Source: an uncultured Bacteroidota bacterium
Lineage (GTDB): Bacteria > Bacteroidota > Bacteroidia > Chitinophagales > Chitinophagaceae
Direction of reading: 5' to 3'
NCBI GenBank assembly: GCA_902826165.1
Contig: CADEDV010000015.1
Location: 10,328 to 49,858 of the forward strand
Length of the DNA stretch: 39,531 bases
The position numbers and the translations under genes were made by a program. Positions 25,501 to 34,949 of this stretch are shown piece after piece. Positions within the stretch are counted from its first letter, which is position 1; every line of letters starts with the position of its first letter. Under the pieces are notes generated by a model. The model was not told the origin of the DNA and searched no databases. It saw only the letters and a program-made list of their open reading frames with translations.

Positions 25501-26895
25501 TTTGACGGACTTCGTTCTGTAATGACAGAAGATGCGGAAGGTAAAAAAGTACAGATCGTTATCGGAAGAACGGGTGAGATCAGGAATATAGATGTTGCCA
25601 CCGACAGGTTGCTGAACACTATGCACATTCCTTATGGTGCCACCATGTTTGTAAAAGATGGACAGAAAATCAAAAAAGGAGATACTATCTGTTCATGGGA
25701 TCCGTTCAACAACGTTATCGTTGCTGAGATCAATGGTACCATGAAGTTTGAGAATGTGATCGAAGGTGTTACTTACCGTGAAGAAGCAGATGAGCAAACC
25801 GGTCACCGTGAGAAAGTGGTTATTGAAACCCGTGATAAAACGAAGATCCCGTCCATCATCGTAGAAGGCGGAAAAGACAGTAAATCTTATAACCTGCCAA
25901 CCGGCAGCCATATCATTCTTGATGAAGGTGAAGCGGTAAGAGCGGGCCAGGTGTTGGTAAAAATACCCCGTGTATTGGGTAAACTAAGGGATATCACCGG
26001 AGGTCTTCCCCGTGTTACGGAATTGTTTGAAGCAAGGAATCCAAGTAACCCGGCAGTTGTATCTGAGATCGATGGTGTGGTTTCGATGGGTGCTATCAAA
26101 CGTGGTAACCGTGAAATCATCATCGAAGCAAAAGATGGTGTACAGAAGAAATACCTTGTTCCGCTGACAAGACAAATTTTGGCACAGGATGGAGACTTTG
26201 TGAAAGCTGGTTCACCACTTTCTGATGGTCAGACATCACCGCAGGATATCCTTTCTATCCAGGGACCATTCGCTGTTCAGCAGTACGTGGTGAATGAGAT
26301 CCAGGAAGTGTATCGTTTGCAGGGTGTGCGGATCAATGACAAACACATCGAGGTGATCGTTCGCCAGATGATGCGTAAAGTAAGCATCGTTGATCCGGGT
26401 GATACACGTTTCCTTGAAGATGATTCAGTTGATAAATTCGAATTTGTAGAAGAGAATGATTTCATCTATGATAAAAAAGTGGTGACTGAGCCAGGTGATT
26501 CCGGTAAACTTCGTGCAGGCCAGATCGTTAGCCTGCGTGAAGTAAGGGAGGAGAATTCAATTCTCCGCCGTAATGATAAAAAGCCGGTAGAATTCAGGGA
26601 TGCACAACCTGCTACTTCAGCACCAACCTTGCTGGGTATCACAAAAGCATCGCTGGGTGTTCCGAGCTGGATATCCGCGGCTTCCTTCCAGGAAACCACG
26701 AAGGTATTGTCATCTGCCGCCATCAACGGTAAAACTGATGATATGTTGGGTCTGAAAGAGAATGTGATCACTGGTCACCCGATCCCTGCTGGTACCGGTC
26801 TTCGTGAATTTGAGAACATGATCGTGGGTAGCAAGGAGGAGTATGAACTGTTGCAGACCACCCGTGAAGCTATGGCTTTCGATGAGGAAGAATAA
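22600..26895 (+). CDS. rpoC: DNA-directed RNA polymerase subunit beta'
   Basis: 1431 residues. The first zinc site has C66, C68, C81 and C84. The catalytic Mg loop NADFDGDQ has D474, D476 and D478. The second zinc cluster includes C896, C903 and C906, with an upstream Cys in EEDCGTLRG. The trigger-loop side is seen at [16 protein letters not shown]. The start is preceded by an A-rich SD-free leader. It is co-transcribed with rpoB, with a clean terminator after it. Confidence 0.99.
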   Translation: MAIKKENRPRAAFSKITIGLASPDTILERSYGEVLKPETINYRTYKPERDGLFCERIFGPVKDYECACGKYKRIRYKGIVCDRCGVEVTEKKVRRERMGHIKLVVPVVHIWYFKSLPNKIGYLLGVSSKKLETIVYYERFVVIQSGIRADKGQNVGDLLTEEEYLDILDTLPKDNQYLPDDDPNKFIAKMGAEAVHDMLQRIDLDQLSFDLRNAAATETSQQRKADALKRLSVVEAFRDANTRITNRPEWMVMQYIPVIPPELRPLVPLDGGRFASSDLNDLYRRVIIRNNRLKRLLEIKAPEVILRNEKRMLQEAVDSLFDNSRKSNAVKAEGGRALKSLSDVLKGKQGRFRQNLLGKRVDYSGRSVIVVGPELKLHECGLPKDMAAELFKPFIIRKLIERGIVKTVKSARKLVDKKEAIVWDILENILKGHPIMLNRAPTLHRLSIQAFQPKLIEGKAIQLHPLVTTAFNADFDGDQMAVHVPLSNAAVLEAQLLMLASHNILNPQNGTPITLPSQDMVLGLYYITKGKKTTATETMRGEGKAFYSAEEVIIAYNEKVVDMHAWIKVKANIRNADGLLEHKLIETTVGRVIFNQHVPAEVGFVNALLTKKNLRDIIGDIIRITNVPKTAKFLDDIKHLGFRTAFQGGLSFSINDLIIPDIKQELLENAKVEVDEVWDNYNMGLITNNERYNQIVDIWSRVDTRITETLIRELSSDKQGFNSVYMMLDSGARGSKQQIKQLAGIRGLMAKPRKSGSTGSEIIENPILSNFKGGLNVLDYFISTHGARKGLADTALKTADAGYLTRRLVDVSQDVVITEEDCGTLRGIATSALKDNEDIIEPLSDRIEGRTSLHDVYDPVSEMLIVGAGEEITSDIAKKIEDTGIETVEIRSVLTCESKRGCCVKCYGKNLASGNTAQKGDAVGIIAAQSIGEPGTQLTLRTFHVGGVAGSAAVDSTLTAKFDGTIQFDGLRSVMTEDAEGKKVQIVIGRTGEIRNIDVATDRLLNTMHIPYGATMFVKDGQKIKKGDTICSWDPFNNVIVAEINGTMKFENVIEGVTYREEADEQTGHREKVVIETRDKTKIPSIIVEGGKDSKSYNLPTGSHIILDEGEAVRAGQVLVKIPRVLGKLRDITGGLPRVTELFEARNPSNPAVVSEIDGVVSMGAIKRGNREIIIEAKDGVQKKYLVPLTRQILAQDGDFVKAGSPLSDGQTSPQDILSIQGPFAVQQYVVNEIQEVYRLQGVRINDKHIEVIVRQMMRKVSIVDPGDTRFLEDDSVDKFEFVEENDFIYDKKVVTEPGDSGKLRAGQIVSLREVREENSILRRNDKKPVEFRDAQPATSAPTLLGITKASLGVPSWISAASFQETTKVLSSAAINGKTDDMLGLKENVITGHPIPAGTGLREFENMIVGSKEEYELLQTTREAMAFDEEE

Positions 26896-26917
26896 GTATT
26901 GATCAGAAATAATCTGG

Positions 26918-26947
26918 AAAGGAGTAAGTTATCTTACTCCTTTTTTT
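26918..26947 (+). terminator. Rho-independent terminator after rpoC
   Basis: GGAGTAAG (26921-26928), loop TTAT, CTTACTCC (26933-26940), then TTTTTTT. Three A before the stem can pair with the T run, giving 11 bp. It lies 25 nt after the rpoC stop. Confidence 0.92.
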
Positions 26948-26994
26948 CATCAGAAGCAGGGCTGTTAAGGCTTTCATAAAGTAACCCGAATCCT

Positions 26995-27002
26995 TATCTT
27001 TG
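26995..27002 (+). promoter_or_regulatory. Promoter -7 box upstream of the OmpH-like gene
   Basis: TATCTTTG, an exact TAnnTTTG match 35 nt before the ATG at 27038. No clear TTG lies at the expected distance upstream. Confidence 0.5.
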
Positions 27003-27037
27003 CCCGCCATCATTATTAATTTGCAAAAAAAGACTCA

Positions 27038-27649
27038 ATGAAAAATGGATTGCTGGTTTGGAATGTGTTGCTGACATTGGTTGCGGGGTATTTATTGTAT
27101 ACACATTTTAGCTCAAATAAAAAAACTGCAACCGGCGAAAAGATAGAAACGGGTGCTGCTGCCACTGTCAATAAGGATTTCCGTATCGCTTATTTTGAAA
27201 TGGATTCTATAGAGGCTAATTTTTCAATGGTAAAGGATGTAAAAGCGGAACTGAGTAAGAAGGAAGAAACAATGAATGCTGAGATGGAAAGGTTGGGAAA
27301 GAACCTTCAGGAAAAGTATAATTATTTCCAGGGGCAGGCACAGGCAGGAACGCTGACAGAAACACAATCCCAGGCTGCCAGCCAGGAGTTAAAAAATCTG
27401 GACGACCAGATGAAGAACCGGAAACAGTTACTTGATCAGGAGTACAGTGATTTTGTGATGCGCCGCATGAAAGATGTTAAGACCAAAATTGAAGATTTCC
27501 TGAAAGAGTATAATAAGGAGAAGAACTATTCTTATATTGTTTCCTACGAACAAGGGTTGTTTTATTATAAGGACAGTGTCTATAATATTACGGCAGATGT
27601 GATAAAAGGGCTGAACGGTTTATATAAACCGGCTTCTAAAAAAGACTAA
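27038..27649 (+). CDS. OmpH/Skp-family periplasmic chaperone-like protein
   Basis: 203 residues. An N-terminal hydrophobic helix (about 5-22) without a clear cleavage site suggests an anchored protein. Then comes the OmpH motif region (FRIAYFEMDSIEANFSMVKD), a long charged helical hairpin (about 65-150; coiled-coil like, rich in K/E/Q) and a short C-terminal beta part. Skp-type proteins hold unfolded outer-membrane proteins in the periplasm. A hairpin terminator follows. Confidence 0.8.
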   Translation: MKNGLLVWNVLLTLVAGYLLYTHFSSNKKTATGEKIETGAAATVNKDFRIAYFEMDSIEANFSMVKDVKAELSKKEETMNAEMERLGKNLQEKYNYFQGQAQAGTLTETQSQAASQELKNLDDQMKNRKQLLDQEYSDFVMRRMKDVKTKIEDFLKEYNKEKNYSYIVSYEQGLFYYKDSVYNITADVIKGLNGLYKPASKKD

Positions 27650-27666
27650 TGATTTATCGTCATGAT

Positions 27667-27699
27667 AAAACGTCTCTCCTAAATCAGGGGAGACGTTTT
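27667..27699. terminator. Hairpin terminator between the OmpH-like gene and the heptose kinase gene
   Basis: 13-bp arms 27667-27679 and 27687-27699 (AAAACGTCTCTCC with GGGGAGACGTTTT, one T-G wobble) and a 7-nt loop. It has A's on the left and T's on the right, located 17 nt after the stop. Confidence 0.8.
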
Positions 27700-27745
27700 G
27701 CGTTTACTATCATAAATCCAATGAATTACTTATCTTAATACCGCA

Positions 27746-28735
27746 ATGACTGACTTTAAAAAACTATTTACTTCCTTTTCCTCTCTTAAAGTGGGAGTGA
27801 TAGGCGATGTAATGCTGGATACGTACATGTGGGGAAAGGTGGATCGCATTTCACCAGAAGCCCCTGTCCCTGTTGTTACGGTTCAAAATAAGGATTACAG
27901 GATCGGCGGAGCCGGTAATGTGGCACTGAATGCCTGTTCATTGGGTGCAAAAGTGACTGTATTATCAGTGACCGGTAAGGATGAAGAGGCCGGGATATTG
28001 GAAGATCTCTTCAAAGAAAATAAGATTGATACTTCTTTTATGCTGCAAAGCCGGGAACGGATCACTACCAGTAAAACAAGGATCATCAGCCGTAACCAGC
28101 AGATGATGCGGCTTGACTCGGAGATAACTACTGACTTGGATAAAAAGGAAGAAGAACTGCTGCTGAATAATGTAAAAGCATATATCAGTAAAGAGCAGCC
28201 ATCAGTGATCATTCTTGAAGATTATAACAAAGGAGTGCTGACAGAACAAGTAATTACAGAAGTAATACGATTATGCAAAGAAGCCGGTATCGTTACAGCG
28301 GTGGACCCCAAGCGAAAGAATTTCTTTTCGTTTAAAGGCGTTGATATCTTCAAGCCGAATCTTAAAGAGGTAAAGGAAGGACTGAACCTGTTATTTGATG
28401 AGGTGGATCAGCCATTGTTAAATATTATCCATAAGGAATTAGCTAACCTGCTTCAGCATCATATTTCTTTTATTACCCTTTCTGAAAAAGGGGTTTTCTA
28501 CCAGGGAGGCAATGATTCGGCTCTTGTTCCATCTCACCTCCGGAACATCGCTGATGTTTCCGGGGCAGGCGACACGGTAATTGCAGTAGCAGCTATTACG
28601 TATGCAGTAACAAAAGATATCCGCCTGATGGCAGCAATCGCCAATATTGCAGGTGGTTTAGTTTGCGAGGAAGTCGGCACTGTGGCAATCAATAAGGAAA
28701 AACTGTTGCAGGAGTGTGAACTATTGCTTTCCTGA
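27746..28735 (+). CDS. hldA: D-glycero-beta-D-manno-heptose-7-phosphate kinase (PfkB family, RfaE1/HldA type)
   Basis: 329 residues, the kinase half only; there is no fused nucleotidyltransferase domain as in HldE. Diagnostic segments are GDVMLDTYMWGKVDRISPEA near the N-terminus, GGAGNVA (54-60), DPKR (187-190), FKPNLKE and the catalytic GAGD (273-276, base D276). It would phosphorylate heptose-7-phosphate at C1 for ADP-heptose, a precursor of LPS core or S-layer glycans. The partner adenylyltransferase is not in the window. It overlaps the convergent DUF6498 gene by 15 nt. Confidence 0.82.
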   Translation: MTDFKKLFTSFSSLKVGVIGDVMLDTYMWGKVDRISPEAPVPVVTVQNKDYRIGGAGNVALNACSLGAKVTVLSVTGKDEEAGILEDLFKENKIDTSFMLQSRERITTSKTRIISRNQQMMRLDSEITTDLDKKEEELLLNNVKAYISKEQPSVIILEDYNKGVLTEQVITEVIRLCKEAGIVTAVDPKRKNFFSFKGVDIFKPNLKEVKEGLNLLFDEVDQPLLNIIHKELANLLQHHISFITLSEKGVFYQGGNDSALVPSHLRNIADVSGAGDTVIAVAAITYAVTKDIRLMAAIANIAGGLVCEEVGTVAINKEKLLQECELLLS

Positions 28736-29395
28736 GTCTTTTTTCAGTTTTGTCATGGATTGCTCAATGATCCCGCCAAAGTCAACTGCGATTTCAAAGA
28801 AAATTTTTGCCAGGGCAAAGACAAGAATAAATCCTTTGCCAAAACCAAAAGAAAGGAACATACTTCCCAGTATCACTGTGAACTGTTGTATAAAAATTCT
28901 CCCATAGGGCTGAAACATTAATAACATCATCGGAGCGGTCTTATACTGTCCGCTGAGGATGAAAGGCATAAAGTTTTTTGCCAGGTGACCGACACCCAGG
29001 GCGATCAGCATGATGCCAATATCCTTATTGATATATTCATACCAGTGAAAAAAGAAATGCATCATGCCTTTACCGGGAGCAGTTATGTCAGCAGCCTGTG
29101 AGAATATTGTTGTTTGCACAAGGGCAAATAATCCAAAATGAAGAATAAAGAAAAAGCTGAAGAAAAGGCCACTAACCTGCTGCGAACTGCCCTCATTGTA
29201 CCAGGTATCTTTTCCCCGGAAGAAAGTTACCAGCAGCATCTTCATAATGGTGATGATGCCGATTATCATTGTCTCCAGCGCATAAACAATAAACGCTTCT
29301 ACAGCACTCCATCCTTCAAACCAAACCCCATAGACCGGGACCAGGTTGGCAATAATCAGGAAAATATCACCCTGTGTTAGTTTCTTTTTGAACAT
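28721..29395 (-). CDS. DUF6498-like integral membrane protein
   Basis: 224 residues with about six hydrophobic helices and the motif-like stretches NLVPVYGVWFEGWSAVEAF and ALETMIIGIITIMKM near the N-terminus. A conserved-looking C-terminal segment holds GKGFILVFALAKIFFEIAVD. It resembles the uncharacterised DUF6498 family; the function is unknown. Its end overlaps the heptose kinase end (convergent, 15 nt). It is divergent from the isoaspartyl peptidase gene (73-nt gap). Confidence 0.65.
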   Translation of the reverse strand: MFKKKLTQGDIFLIIANLVPVYGVWFEGWSAVEAFIVYALETMIIGIITIMKMLLVTFFRGKDTWYNEGSSQQVSGLFFSFFFILHFGLFALVQTTIFSQAADITAPGKGMMHFFFHWYEYINKDIGIMLIALGVGHLAKNFMPFILSGQYKTAPMMLLMFQPYGRIFIQQFTVILGSMFLSFGFGKGFILVFALAKIFFEIAVDFGGIIEQSMTKLKKDSGKQ

Positions 29396-29468
29396 TTGAA
29401 AGGGACCTTAAATTTTATAGCAACCAAAATAGCTAATTTTACCGCTATTAAAATACCCGCTTACACGT

Positions 29469-30401
29469 ATGTCAAAATACAGTTTAGTCATTCACGGAGG
29501 AGCAGGAACGATCCTGAAAGAGAGCATGACCCCGGAAATGGAGACAGCTTATCGTAAAGGATTGCAGGAGGCCCTGGATCAGGGTTATGCTGTATTGGCC
29601 AATGGTGGAGCAGCCGTTGAAGCAGTTTTGGCCGCCACCATTTCTTTGGAGAATAATATCCTTTTCAATGCCGGACGTGGCTCTGTGTTTGGTAAGGATG
29701 GCAAGCAGGAAATGGATGCCTCCATCATGGAAGGAAAAGAACTGATGGCCGGTGCTGTAAGTGCCGTGAAGAATATCCGTAACCCGGTGCAACTGGCTTA
29801 TGCGGTGATGACACAAACCGAACATGTGATGCTGAATGGGCAGGGTGCGAATGATTTTGCTGCCAGTATCGGGATGAAGACAGAACCGGATGACTATTTT
29901 TATTCCTCTTTCCGGTATGAACAATGGAAGCAGGTGCAGCACTCAGGCGAAGTGGCGCTGGATCATAATATAGCTGTCAGGGATAAAAAATTTGGAACTG
30001 TTGGCGCTGCCGCCTGTGATATGCAGGGAAATATTGCCGCTGCAACAAGCACAGGAGGTATGACGAATAAACAATGGGGAAGAGTAGGAGACAGTTCCAT
30101 TATTGGGGCAGGGACTTATGCGAATAATAAAACTTGCGCCATCAGTTGCACCGGCCATGGTGAATTATTCATCAAGGCAGTGGCAGCATATGATGTGAGC
30201 TGCCTGGTGGAATATAAAGAGCTTTCCTTACAGGAAGCGATGAACGTAGTAGTGCATGATAAGTTAATGAAGATCGGTGGTGAAGGCGGTATGATAGGGG
30301 TTGATGCAAAAGGGAATGCGGCTATGATCTTCAATAGCGAGGGGATGTACCGCGGAATTCGAAGCAGTGAGGGGATGAATGAAGTAGCGATCTATAAATA
30401 A
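29469..30401 (+). CDS. Isoaspartyl peptidase / plant-type L-asparaginase (Ntn hydrolase)
   Basis: 310 residues. It starts with the family's SLVIHGGAGTI. The autocleavage site is G176-T177 in KKFGTVGAAACD, with T177 becoming the N-terminal nucleophile of the beta subunit. Downstream STGGMTNKQWGRVGDSSIIG and SCTGHGELFIK are typical substrate-loop sequences. The enzyme removes isoaspartyl residues from damaged dipeptides and hydrolyses asparagine. No signal peptide is visible, so it is probably cytoplasmic. It lies 60 nt before ispD on the same strand. Confidence 0.9.
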   Translation: MSKYSLVIHGGAGTILKESMTPEMETAYRKGLQEALDQGYAVLANGGAAVEAVLAATISLENNILFNAGRGSVFGKDGKQEMDASIMEGKELMAGAVSAVKNIRNPVQLAYAVMTQTEHVMLNGQGANDFAASIGMKTEPDDYFYSSFRYEQWKQVQHSGEVALDHNIAVRDKKFGTVGAAACDMQGNIAAATSTGGMTNKQWGRVGDSSIIGAGTYANNKTCAISCTGHGELFIKAVAAYDVSCLVEYKELSLQEAMNVVVHDKLMKIGGEGGMIGVDAKGNAAMIFNSEGMYRGIRSSEGMNEVAIYK

Positions 30402-30448
30402 ATTTTTAGCTAATAGTGCTGCACCAGAAATTGCAGCTGGTCATTATA

Positions 30449-30456
30449 TACATTTG
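30449..30456 (+). promoter_or_regulatory. Promoter -7 box for ispD
   Basis: TACATTTG matches TAnnTTTG and ends 5 nt before the ATG at 30462, implying an almost leaderless transcript. A TTG at 30431-30433 is 15 nt upstream, slightly short. Confidence is low to moderate. Confidence 0.4.
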
Positions 30457-30461
30457 CATCC

Positions 30462-31148
30462 ATGAAGAAATACGCAGTCATTGTAGCCGGTGGTTCGGGA
30501 GTAAGGATGGGAGGTAGTGTACCCAAACAGTTCCTCTTACTGAAAGATAAACCGGTTCTTTATTATACCGTAAAAGCCTTTCTGGAAGCGTATGCTGATA
30601 TGCAGATCATAATGGTACTCCCGGTGGAATACACAGATATGGGCCGGGAGATCATTGATGCGTATTTTGATAAAGAGAGGATCCGCATTACGGCTGGTGG
30701 CGATACCCGGTTTCAATCGGTAAAGAACGGATTAGCCCTGGTAGAAGAGGAGTCTGTCATCTTTGTACATGATGGTGTTCGTTGTTTGATTTCTCATGAT
30801 CTTATTCATAGTTGTTATGAAACAGCAGCAGCAACCGGAAGTGCAATTCCTGCTATTGCCAGTAAGGATAGTGTTCGGTTGTTACAGGAAGAGGGAAGCG
30901 ATGCAGTGGACAGGAACCGCATCCGGTTGATTCAAACACCACAAACATTTCACAGCAAGATATTATTACCTGCTTTCCAGATTGATTACAAAGATAAATT
31001 TACGGATGAAGCTACCGTGGTGGAAGCCTATGGATTGAAAGTATCCCTGGTGGAAGGAGAGGAGAACAATATCAAAATCACCCGACCGATTGATCTGCTG
31101 ATTGCAGAGAAGTTACTGGAAGAAAGAAATTTGCCTACGAGTACCTAA
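30462..31148 (+). CDS. ispD: 2-C-methyl-D-erythritol 4-phosphate cytidylyltransferase
   Basis: 228 residues. The CTP-binding loop AGGSGVRMGGSVPKQF carries R15 and K22. VHDGVRCLIS and the later TDEATVVEAYG and NIKITRPIDLLIAE are family hallmarks. It makes CDP-methylerythritol in the MEP isoprenoid pathway, which feeds the undecaprenyl carriers that the surface-glycan enzymes in this window would use. It is convergent with the GNAT-like gene, ending 9 nt away. Confidence 0.95.
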   Translation: MKKYAVIVAGGSGVRMGGSVPKQFLLLKDKPVLYYTVKAFLEAYADMQIIMVLPVEYTDMGREIIDAYFDKERIRITAGGDTRFQSVKNGLALVEEESVIFVHDGVRCLISHDLIHSCYETAAATGSAIPAIASKDSVRLLQEEGSDAVDRNRIRLIQTPQTFHSKILLPAFQIDYKDKFTDEATVVEAYGLKVSLVEGEENNIKITRPIDLLIAEKLLEERNLPTST

Positions 31149-31157
31149 TCCCTGGCT

Positions 31158-32075
31158 TCATCTTTTCAGCCATTTCAAATAGAATGGAAGTTTATTGATC
31201 TGTAAGAAAGGATAATTTTCCTCCTTAGCTCCGAAACTACTGTAAAAGAAAGCAAGGTTGGGAATGTCTGATCCTTCAAAATCCAGTAGTATATCTTTCC
31301 CGGCATGGTCTTGTATAAACGCATCAATTAGTGCATGAGAAGCACCAATCGTTTTTCCATTGGGGTGGTTCCCAACTAAAATATAATAGGCTCTTTGGTG
31401 AGAGAAAAAGAAAACACAGGAAGCAACCATCTCCCCATTCAGTAAAATGCCATAAGTGGTCGCCATTTTTTTGGCATGTAAAAGCTGGTATAGTTTTCTG
31501 AATCGTTCTACATTTCCAGCTGATTCTTTATCGTAGCTCTTCATTTGCTGAAGCGCCAGTTCAATTACCTTCTCCGCAGCAAAATCTTTTGTAACGCTGC
31601 AGCCAGCCTGTAGCGATTTTTTAATATTCCTTCTGATATTCTCCCGGTATTGCTGTTGAAGAAACTCAATGGGATGATTCATATCCAGTACATAATTTAT
31701 CCTTAATTGAGTATCAACTTGTGCGCTGCCTTTATTGGCATGATTTAATGCTATTTCAACCAACCGGAATTTACGGGGGATGCTGTTAATAAACGAAGAA
31801 ACCATTTCACTGGTTACTTGCCTGGCAAACACTCCCAGTTGAGCTGTCAGGAAAGGTTGATAGAGATAATCGAACCCGTATTTCTTATTCCAGGTCAAGG
31901 GCATCACTGCTTCGTAATCATTCAAGACCAGGGCATCCCAGTGCTTAGCCATCTGGTCAAGGTAAAATGAATAAGCATAGATAAGACCATTACCGGCATT
32001 GTCTATACAATGATCCCATTTGGTTTTATCGATCTGCTGATGGGATAGGTATTGTATGTTGCCGGGTTCACTCAT
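31158..32075 (-). CDS. GNAT/FemAB-like acyltransferase superfamily protein
   Basis: 305 residues with the double-GNAT organisation of FemAB/BioF2-like proteins. A first half (WDALVLNDYEAVMPLTW...) precedes the canonical REN-IRRNIKKSLQAG segment. The C-terminal half holds GILLNGEMVASCVFFFS, YYILVGNHPNGKTIGASHAL and LLDFEGSDIPNLAFFYSSFG, which are signatures of the GNAT_acetyltransferase/FemX group. Relatives transfer aminoacyl or acyl groups to cell-wall or polysaccharide precursors. The start codon overlaps the M1 peptidase stop by 1 nt (TGATG), so the two are coupled. Confidence 0.78.
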   Translation of the reverse strand: MSEPGNIQYLSHQQIDKTKWDHCIDNAGNGLIYAYSFYLDQMAKHWDALVLNDYEAVMPLTWNKKYGFDYLYQPFLTAQLGVFARQVTSEMVSSFINSIPRKFRLVEIALNHANKGSAQVDTQLRINYVLDMNHPIEFLQQQYRENIRRNIKKSLQAGCSVTKDFAAEKVIELALQQMKSYDKESAGNVERFRKLYQLLHAKKMATTYGILLNGEMVASCVFFFSHQRAYYILVGNHPNGKTIGASHALIDAFIQDHAGKDILLDFEGSDIPNLAFFYSSFGAKEENYPFLQINKLPFYLKWLKR

Positions 32076-34900
32076 CAGAAGTCGAGGTTGCGGTCTATTT
32101 TCCGGAAACTGAAATTCGAGATATCAATGGTGAAGGAAACTGTTTTCCAGAAACGGCCTTTCTTTTCAATCGTTGACTGGATATAATCTTTGAAAACACG
32201 GCTGTACAAGATTGGGAAATAGATATGTACTGTTTCTTTCAGGAACGAAAGTTGCAGGCCGGCATCATAGAGGAAACGGTCTTCTGCTGATCCTTTTTCC
32301 CAGGCACCGGCCTGTGTGCCAATATCAACAAAGACCCTGAAAGGGATTTTAAAAGGTAATATGCTCAGGGGATTGATGGCATCAGGAATGGTCGTCGTGA
32401 AATTGGCAGCGACCAGCCAATCATCGGTGCGCCCAACCTTATCTGCTAAAAGATCAGTTCTTACTTTGAAGGCCCCATCACGCAGCATGATCTGCTGGCT
32501 GGCTGCTCCTTCAAATTTATTCCTGCCTATGAAATAGTCACTGTAAGTATAATCTTCATAACCATTGGCTCCGGTCATATTCAAATGATAACGGTCAGTG
32601 GCAAATTGTTTGGAAGATGTTTTAGGAGATGTATAGATGAACTTACCTGCAAATAATCTTACATTCAGTCCGCCGGCTTTCGTGTAGTTGAAGAAGTAGT
32701 TACCCGTAAATGCAGTACGAACAAAATCTTTTGCCTGTTCTATCTTCAGGTCGCCGCGGTAAGGATACAAGGCCCTGTTATTTTCAATAACAACCTGTAG
32801 CTGGTTGAGGGTTCGGTTTTCACTGATCGTTCTTGCCCTGTTCAGAATAGATGTATCTAAGCCATTCACAATCGTATCACGGTAAAACCGGAACTTTTCT
32901 TCTGCAATGAGGAATGATTTAAACTGAACAAAGCGATGTGCGGTACTTCGCGGAGATTTCTCCTTTAGTGTCATCCTGATCCCCGGAACTATTTTCTGAA
33001 ACCGTTCAAATGTTTTATTTGCTTCTTCATCCGTGAATTGATTACTGGAGAAAGTAGAGCCGCTGATGCCAATATCTATTTTTCTGAAAACCCCGGCGGG
33101 ATAAAAACTTTTATTGATAAAACCAATGCCTGCAAATTTCTTTGCTCCGAATGAATACATCGGGCTCAAAAGAAACTGAAAGCTGTTAGGAGGAAGCCTC
33201 AGGTTAGTAATATGAACACCGGCCATCAATTTATCATAGCTATTGAGGCCGAGTGCCGGCAGAATAGTAATGACCGTTTTTTTATCATCATATCCACCAA
33301 AAGCGGCATTGACCGGATTCCAGATGGCAGTACCTTTCTGTTCCATGCCGGGAAGATTTCCTGTTTGCTTTAACAAGACAAAAGCCGAATCAAGATTTTG
33401 TCCACTTACGTCTTCTATCACTTTTTTAAAATCCTCCGGTTGAGGATGTTTGAATTGCCAGCGCAGGTAGTATTCCTGCATCGCTTTGTTGAATGTTTCT
33501 ATTCCCAGTTCTTTCTGCAGCCAGGCCAGCCATTGTGCTGTTTTGTAATATGCCACTAAAGCATAGTTGGCAGTACTAAATTCTTCTGAAGTGGTTGATA
33601 TGGGCTGGTCTTTTTTCTCTGCAATAAAAGTTCTTAATAATGATCGCTCTGTGGTTTGTCGGAAATGATGATTCTTTTGTTGCTGGTATAAGGCATCGTA
33701 GTAGGAGTTAATGCCCTCGTCTAACCAGGGGCGTTTTCTTTCATTGCTGGCAAGAATTCCATAAAACCAGTTATGCCCGATTTCATGAGCAAGGGTATTG
33801 TCAAGTTCTCTTTCATTTTTTATCGGTGATATAACGGTGATGGTTGGGTATTCCATACCTCCACCAAAACTTTCAGGCCCCTGCACTGCACTAACTGTGT
33901 TATAAGGATATTCACCTACCAGCCGGGAATAATGTCTCACTGCATTTTTTATAAAAAGGATGCTGTTTTTCCAGTATGCACTTTGATCTGTTGTATAGAA
34001 CGAAAATAAGTCGATAGTTTTAGCAGATGACAGATGAAGTGTATCATAATTAACAATAAATCTTTTGTCAGCAAACCAGGCAAAGTCATGTGCATTTTCC
34101 TGTTTGTATTGCAATGTTTTATTGCCAGGTGAAGACGCCGGCGAAATTTGCTTTATAGTTTTATAGCCGCCACTTTTCATTTTTTCCTTATGTACTAATG
34201 GCTGCCAGCTATAAGTACTCCTTGTTTTCAGCCATTCTTTTTCACCGGTATTTTGTAATTCCCCGGTAGCCGCCACTACATAATTTGCCGGTAAGGTGAT
34301 AGTAACATCAAAGTTGCCAAACTCACTGTAAAATTCTCCCTGGTCTACATAAGGCATCGGGTGCCAGCCCTCTTTATCATAGACCGCCGGTTTAGGATAC
34401 CATTGAGTTAGCTGGTAAGACTGGTCATCATGACCACCTCTTGAAAAATTATAAGGAAGTTTTACATGAAATGGGGTACTGATGATCGTTTTTTGCCCTG
34501 GTGCAAGAGGTGTTGGTAACAGGAGTTTGATAATATCAATATGCTGCGGGTGATCTTCTGTTGCAGCTGTAATCGAATTGACTTTAAAATCCAGCCGGTT
34601 GATATACCCCTTTTCTTCTTGATCAGAAAAATAGAATTTTGTATTCCCATTTTCCAGTAGCTGGTCACTAAAGGCAGTCTTATCATTCTTGTATGCATTC
34701 GGCCAGAGGTGAAACCAGATGAACCGGAGTGTGTCAGGAGAATTGTTGATGTATTCAATTTTTTCAAAACCATCCAGGCTGTGTTCCTTATCGTTTAATG
34801 TAACATCAATCGTGTAGTTGACCTGTTGTTGCCAGTACTGGGAAAAAACAGTTATCTGTGAAACAGTGACAATGAGTAATAAAAGCAGGAATCTTCTCAA
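32075..34900 (-). CDS. M1 family zinc metallopeptidase, exported
   Basis: 941 residues. A signal peptide (MRRFLLLLLIVTVSQITVFS) is followed by the N-terminal beta domain. The gluzincin catalytic domain holds the exopeptidase motif GGMEYP (347-352), H372-E373-x-x-H376 in HEIGHNWFYG, and the third zinc ligand E395 in WLDEG. A long C-terminal region of beta-rich, aromatic sequence (about 530-941) is typical of large Bacteroidota M1 proteins and may form an outer-membrane or surface module. All catalytic residues are present. The substrate is unknown. Confidence 0.9.
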   Translation of the reverse strand: MRRFLLLLLIVTVSQITVFSQYWQQQVNYTIDVTLNDKEHSLDGFEKIEYINNSPDTLRFIWFHLWPNAYKNDKTAFSDQLLENGNTKFYFSDQEEKGYINRLDFKVNSITAATEDHPQHIDIIKLLLPTPLAPGQKTIISTPFHVKLPYNFSRGGHDDQSYQLTQWYPKPAVYDKEGWHPMPYVDQGEFYSEFGNFDVTITLPANYVVAATGELQNTGEKEWLKTRSTYSWQPLVHKEKMKSGGYKTIKQISPASSPGNKTLQYKQENAHDFAWFADKRFIVNYDTLHLSSAKTIDLFSFYTTDQSAYWKNSILFIKNAVRHYSRLVGEYPYNTVSAVQGPESFGGGMEYPTITVISPIKNERELDNTLAHEIGHNWFYGILASNERKRPWLDEGINSYYDALYQQQKNHHFRQTTERSLLRTFIAEKKDQPISTTSEEFSTANYALVAYYKTAQWLAWLQKELGIETFNKAMQEYYLRWQFKHPQPEDFKKVIEDVSGQNLDSAFVLLKQTGNLPGMEQKGTAIWNPVNAAFGGYDDKKTVITILPALGLNSYDKLMAGVHITNLRLPPNSFQFLLSPMYSFGAKKFAGIGFINKSFYPAGVFRKIDIGISGSTFSSNQFTDEEANKTFERFQKIVPGIRMTLKEKSPRSTAHRFVQFKSFLIAEEKFRFYRDTIVNGLDTSILNRARTISENRTLNQLQVVIENNRALYPYRGDLKIEQAKDFVRTAFTGNYFFNYTKAGGLNVRLFAGKFIYTSPKTSSKQFATDRYHLNMTGANGYEDYTYSDYFIGRNKFEGAASQQIMLRDGAFKVRTDLLADKVGRTDDWLVAANFTTTIPDAINPLSILPFKIPFRVFVDIGTQAGAWEKGSAEDRFLYDAGLQLSFLKETVHIYFPILYSRVFKDYIQSTIEKKGRFWKTVSFTIDISNFSFRKIDRNLDF

Positions 34901-34916
34901 AAGGATGGAATTTTTC

Positions 34917-34924
34917 CAAAAATA
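34917..34924 (-). promoter_or_regulatory. Promoter -7 box for the M1 peptidase gene
   Basis: On the minus strand this reads TATTTTTG, matching TAnnTTTG, 16 nt before the ATG at 34900. It lies in the 49-nt gap after the sugar transferase gene. No -33 partner is visible. Confidence 0.35.
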
Positions 34925-34949
34925 AACTCTAATCCGCAGACTTCATACC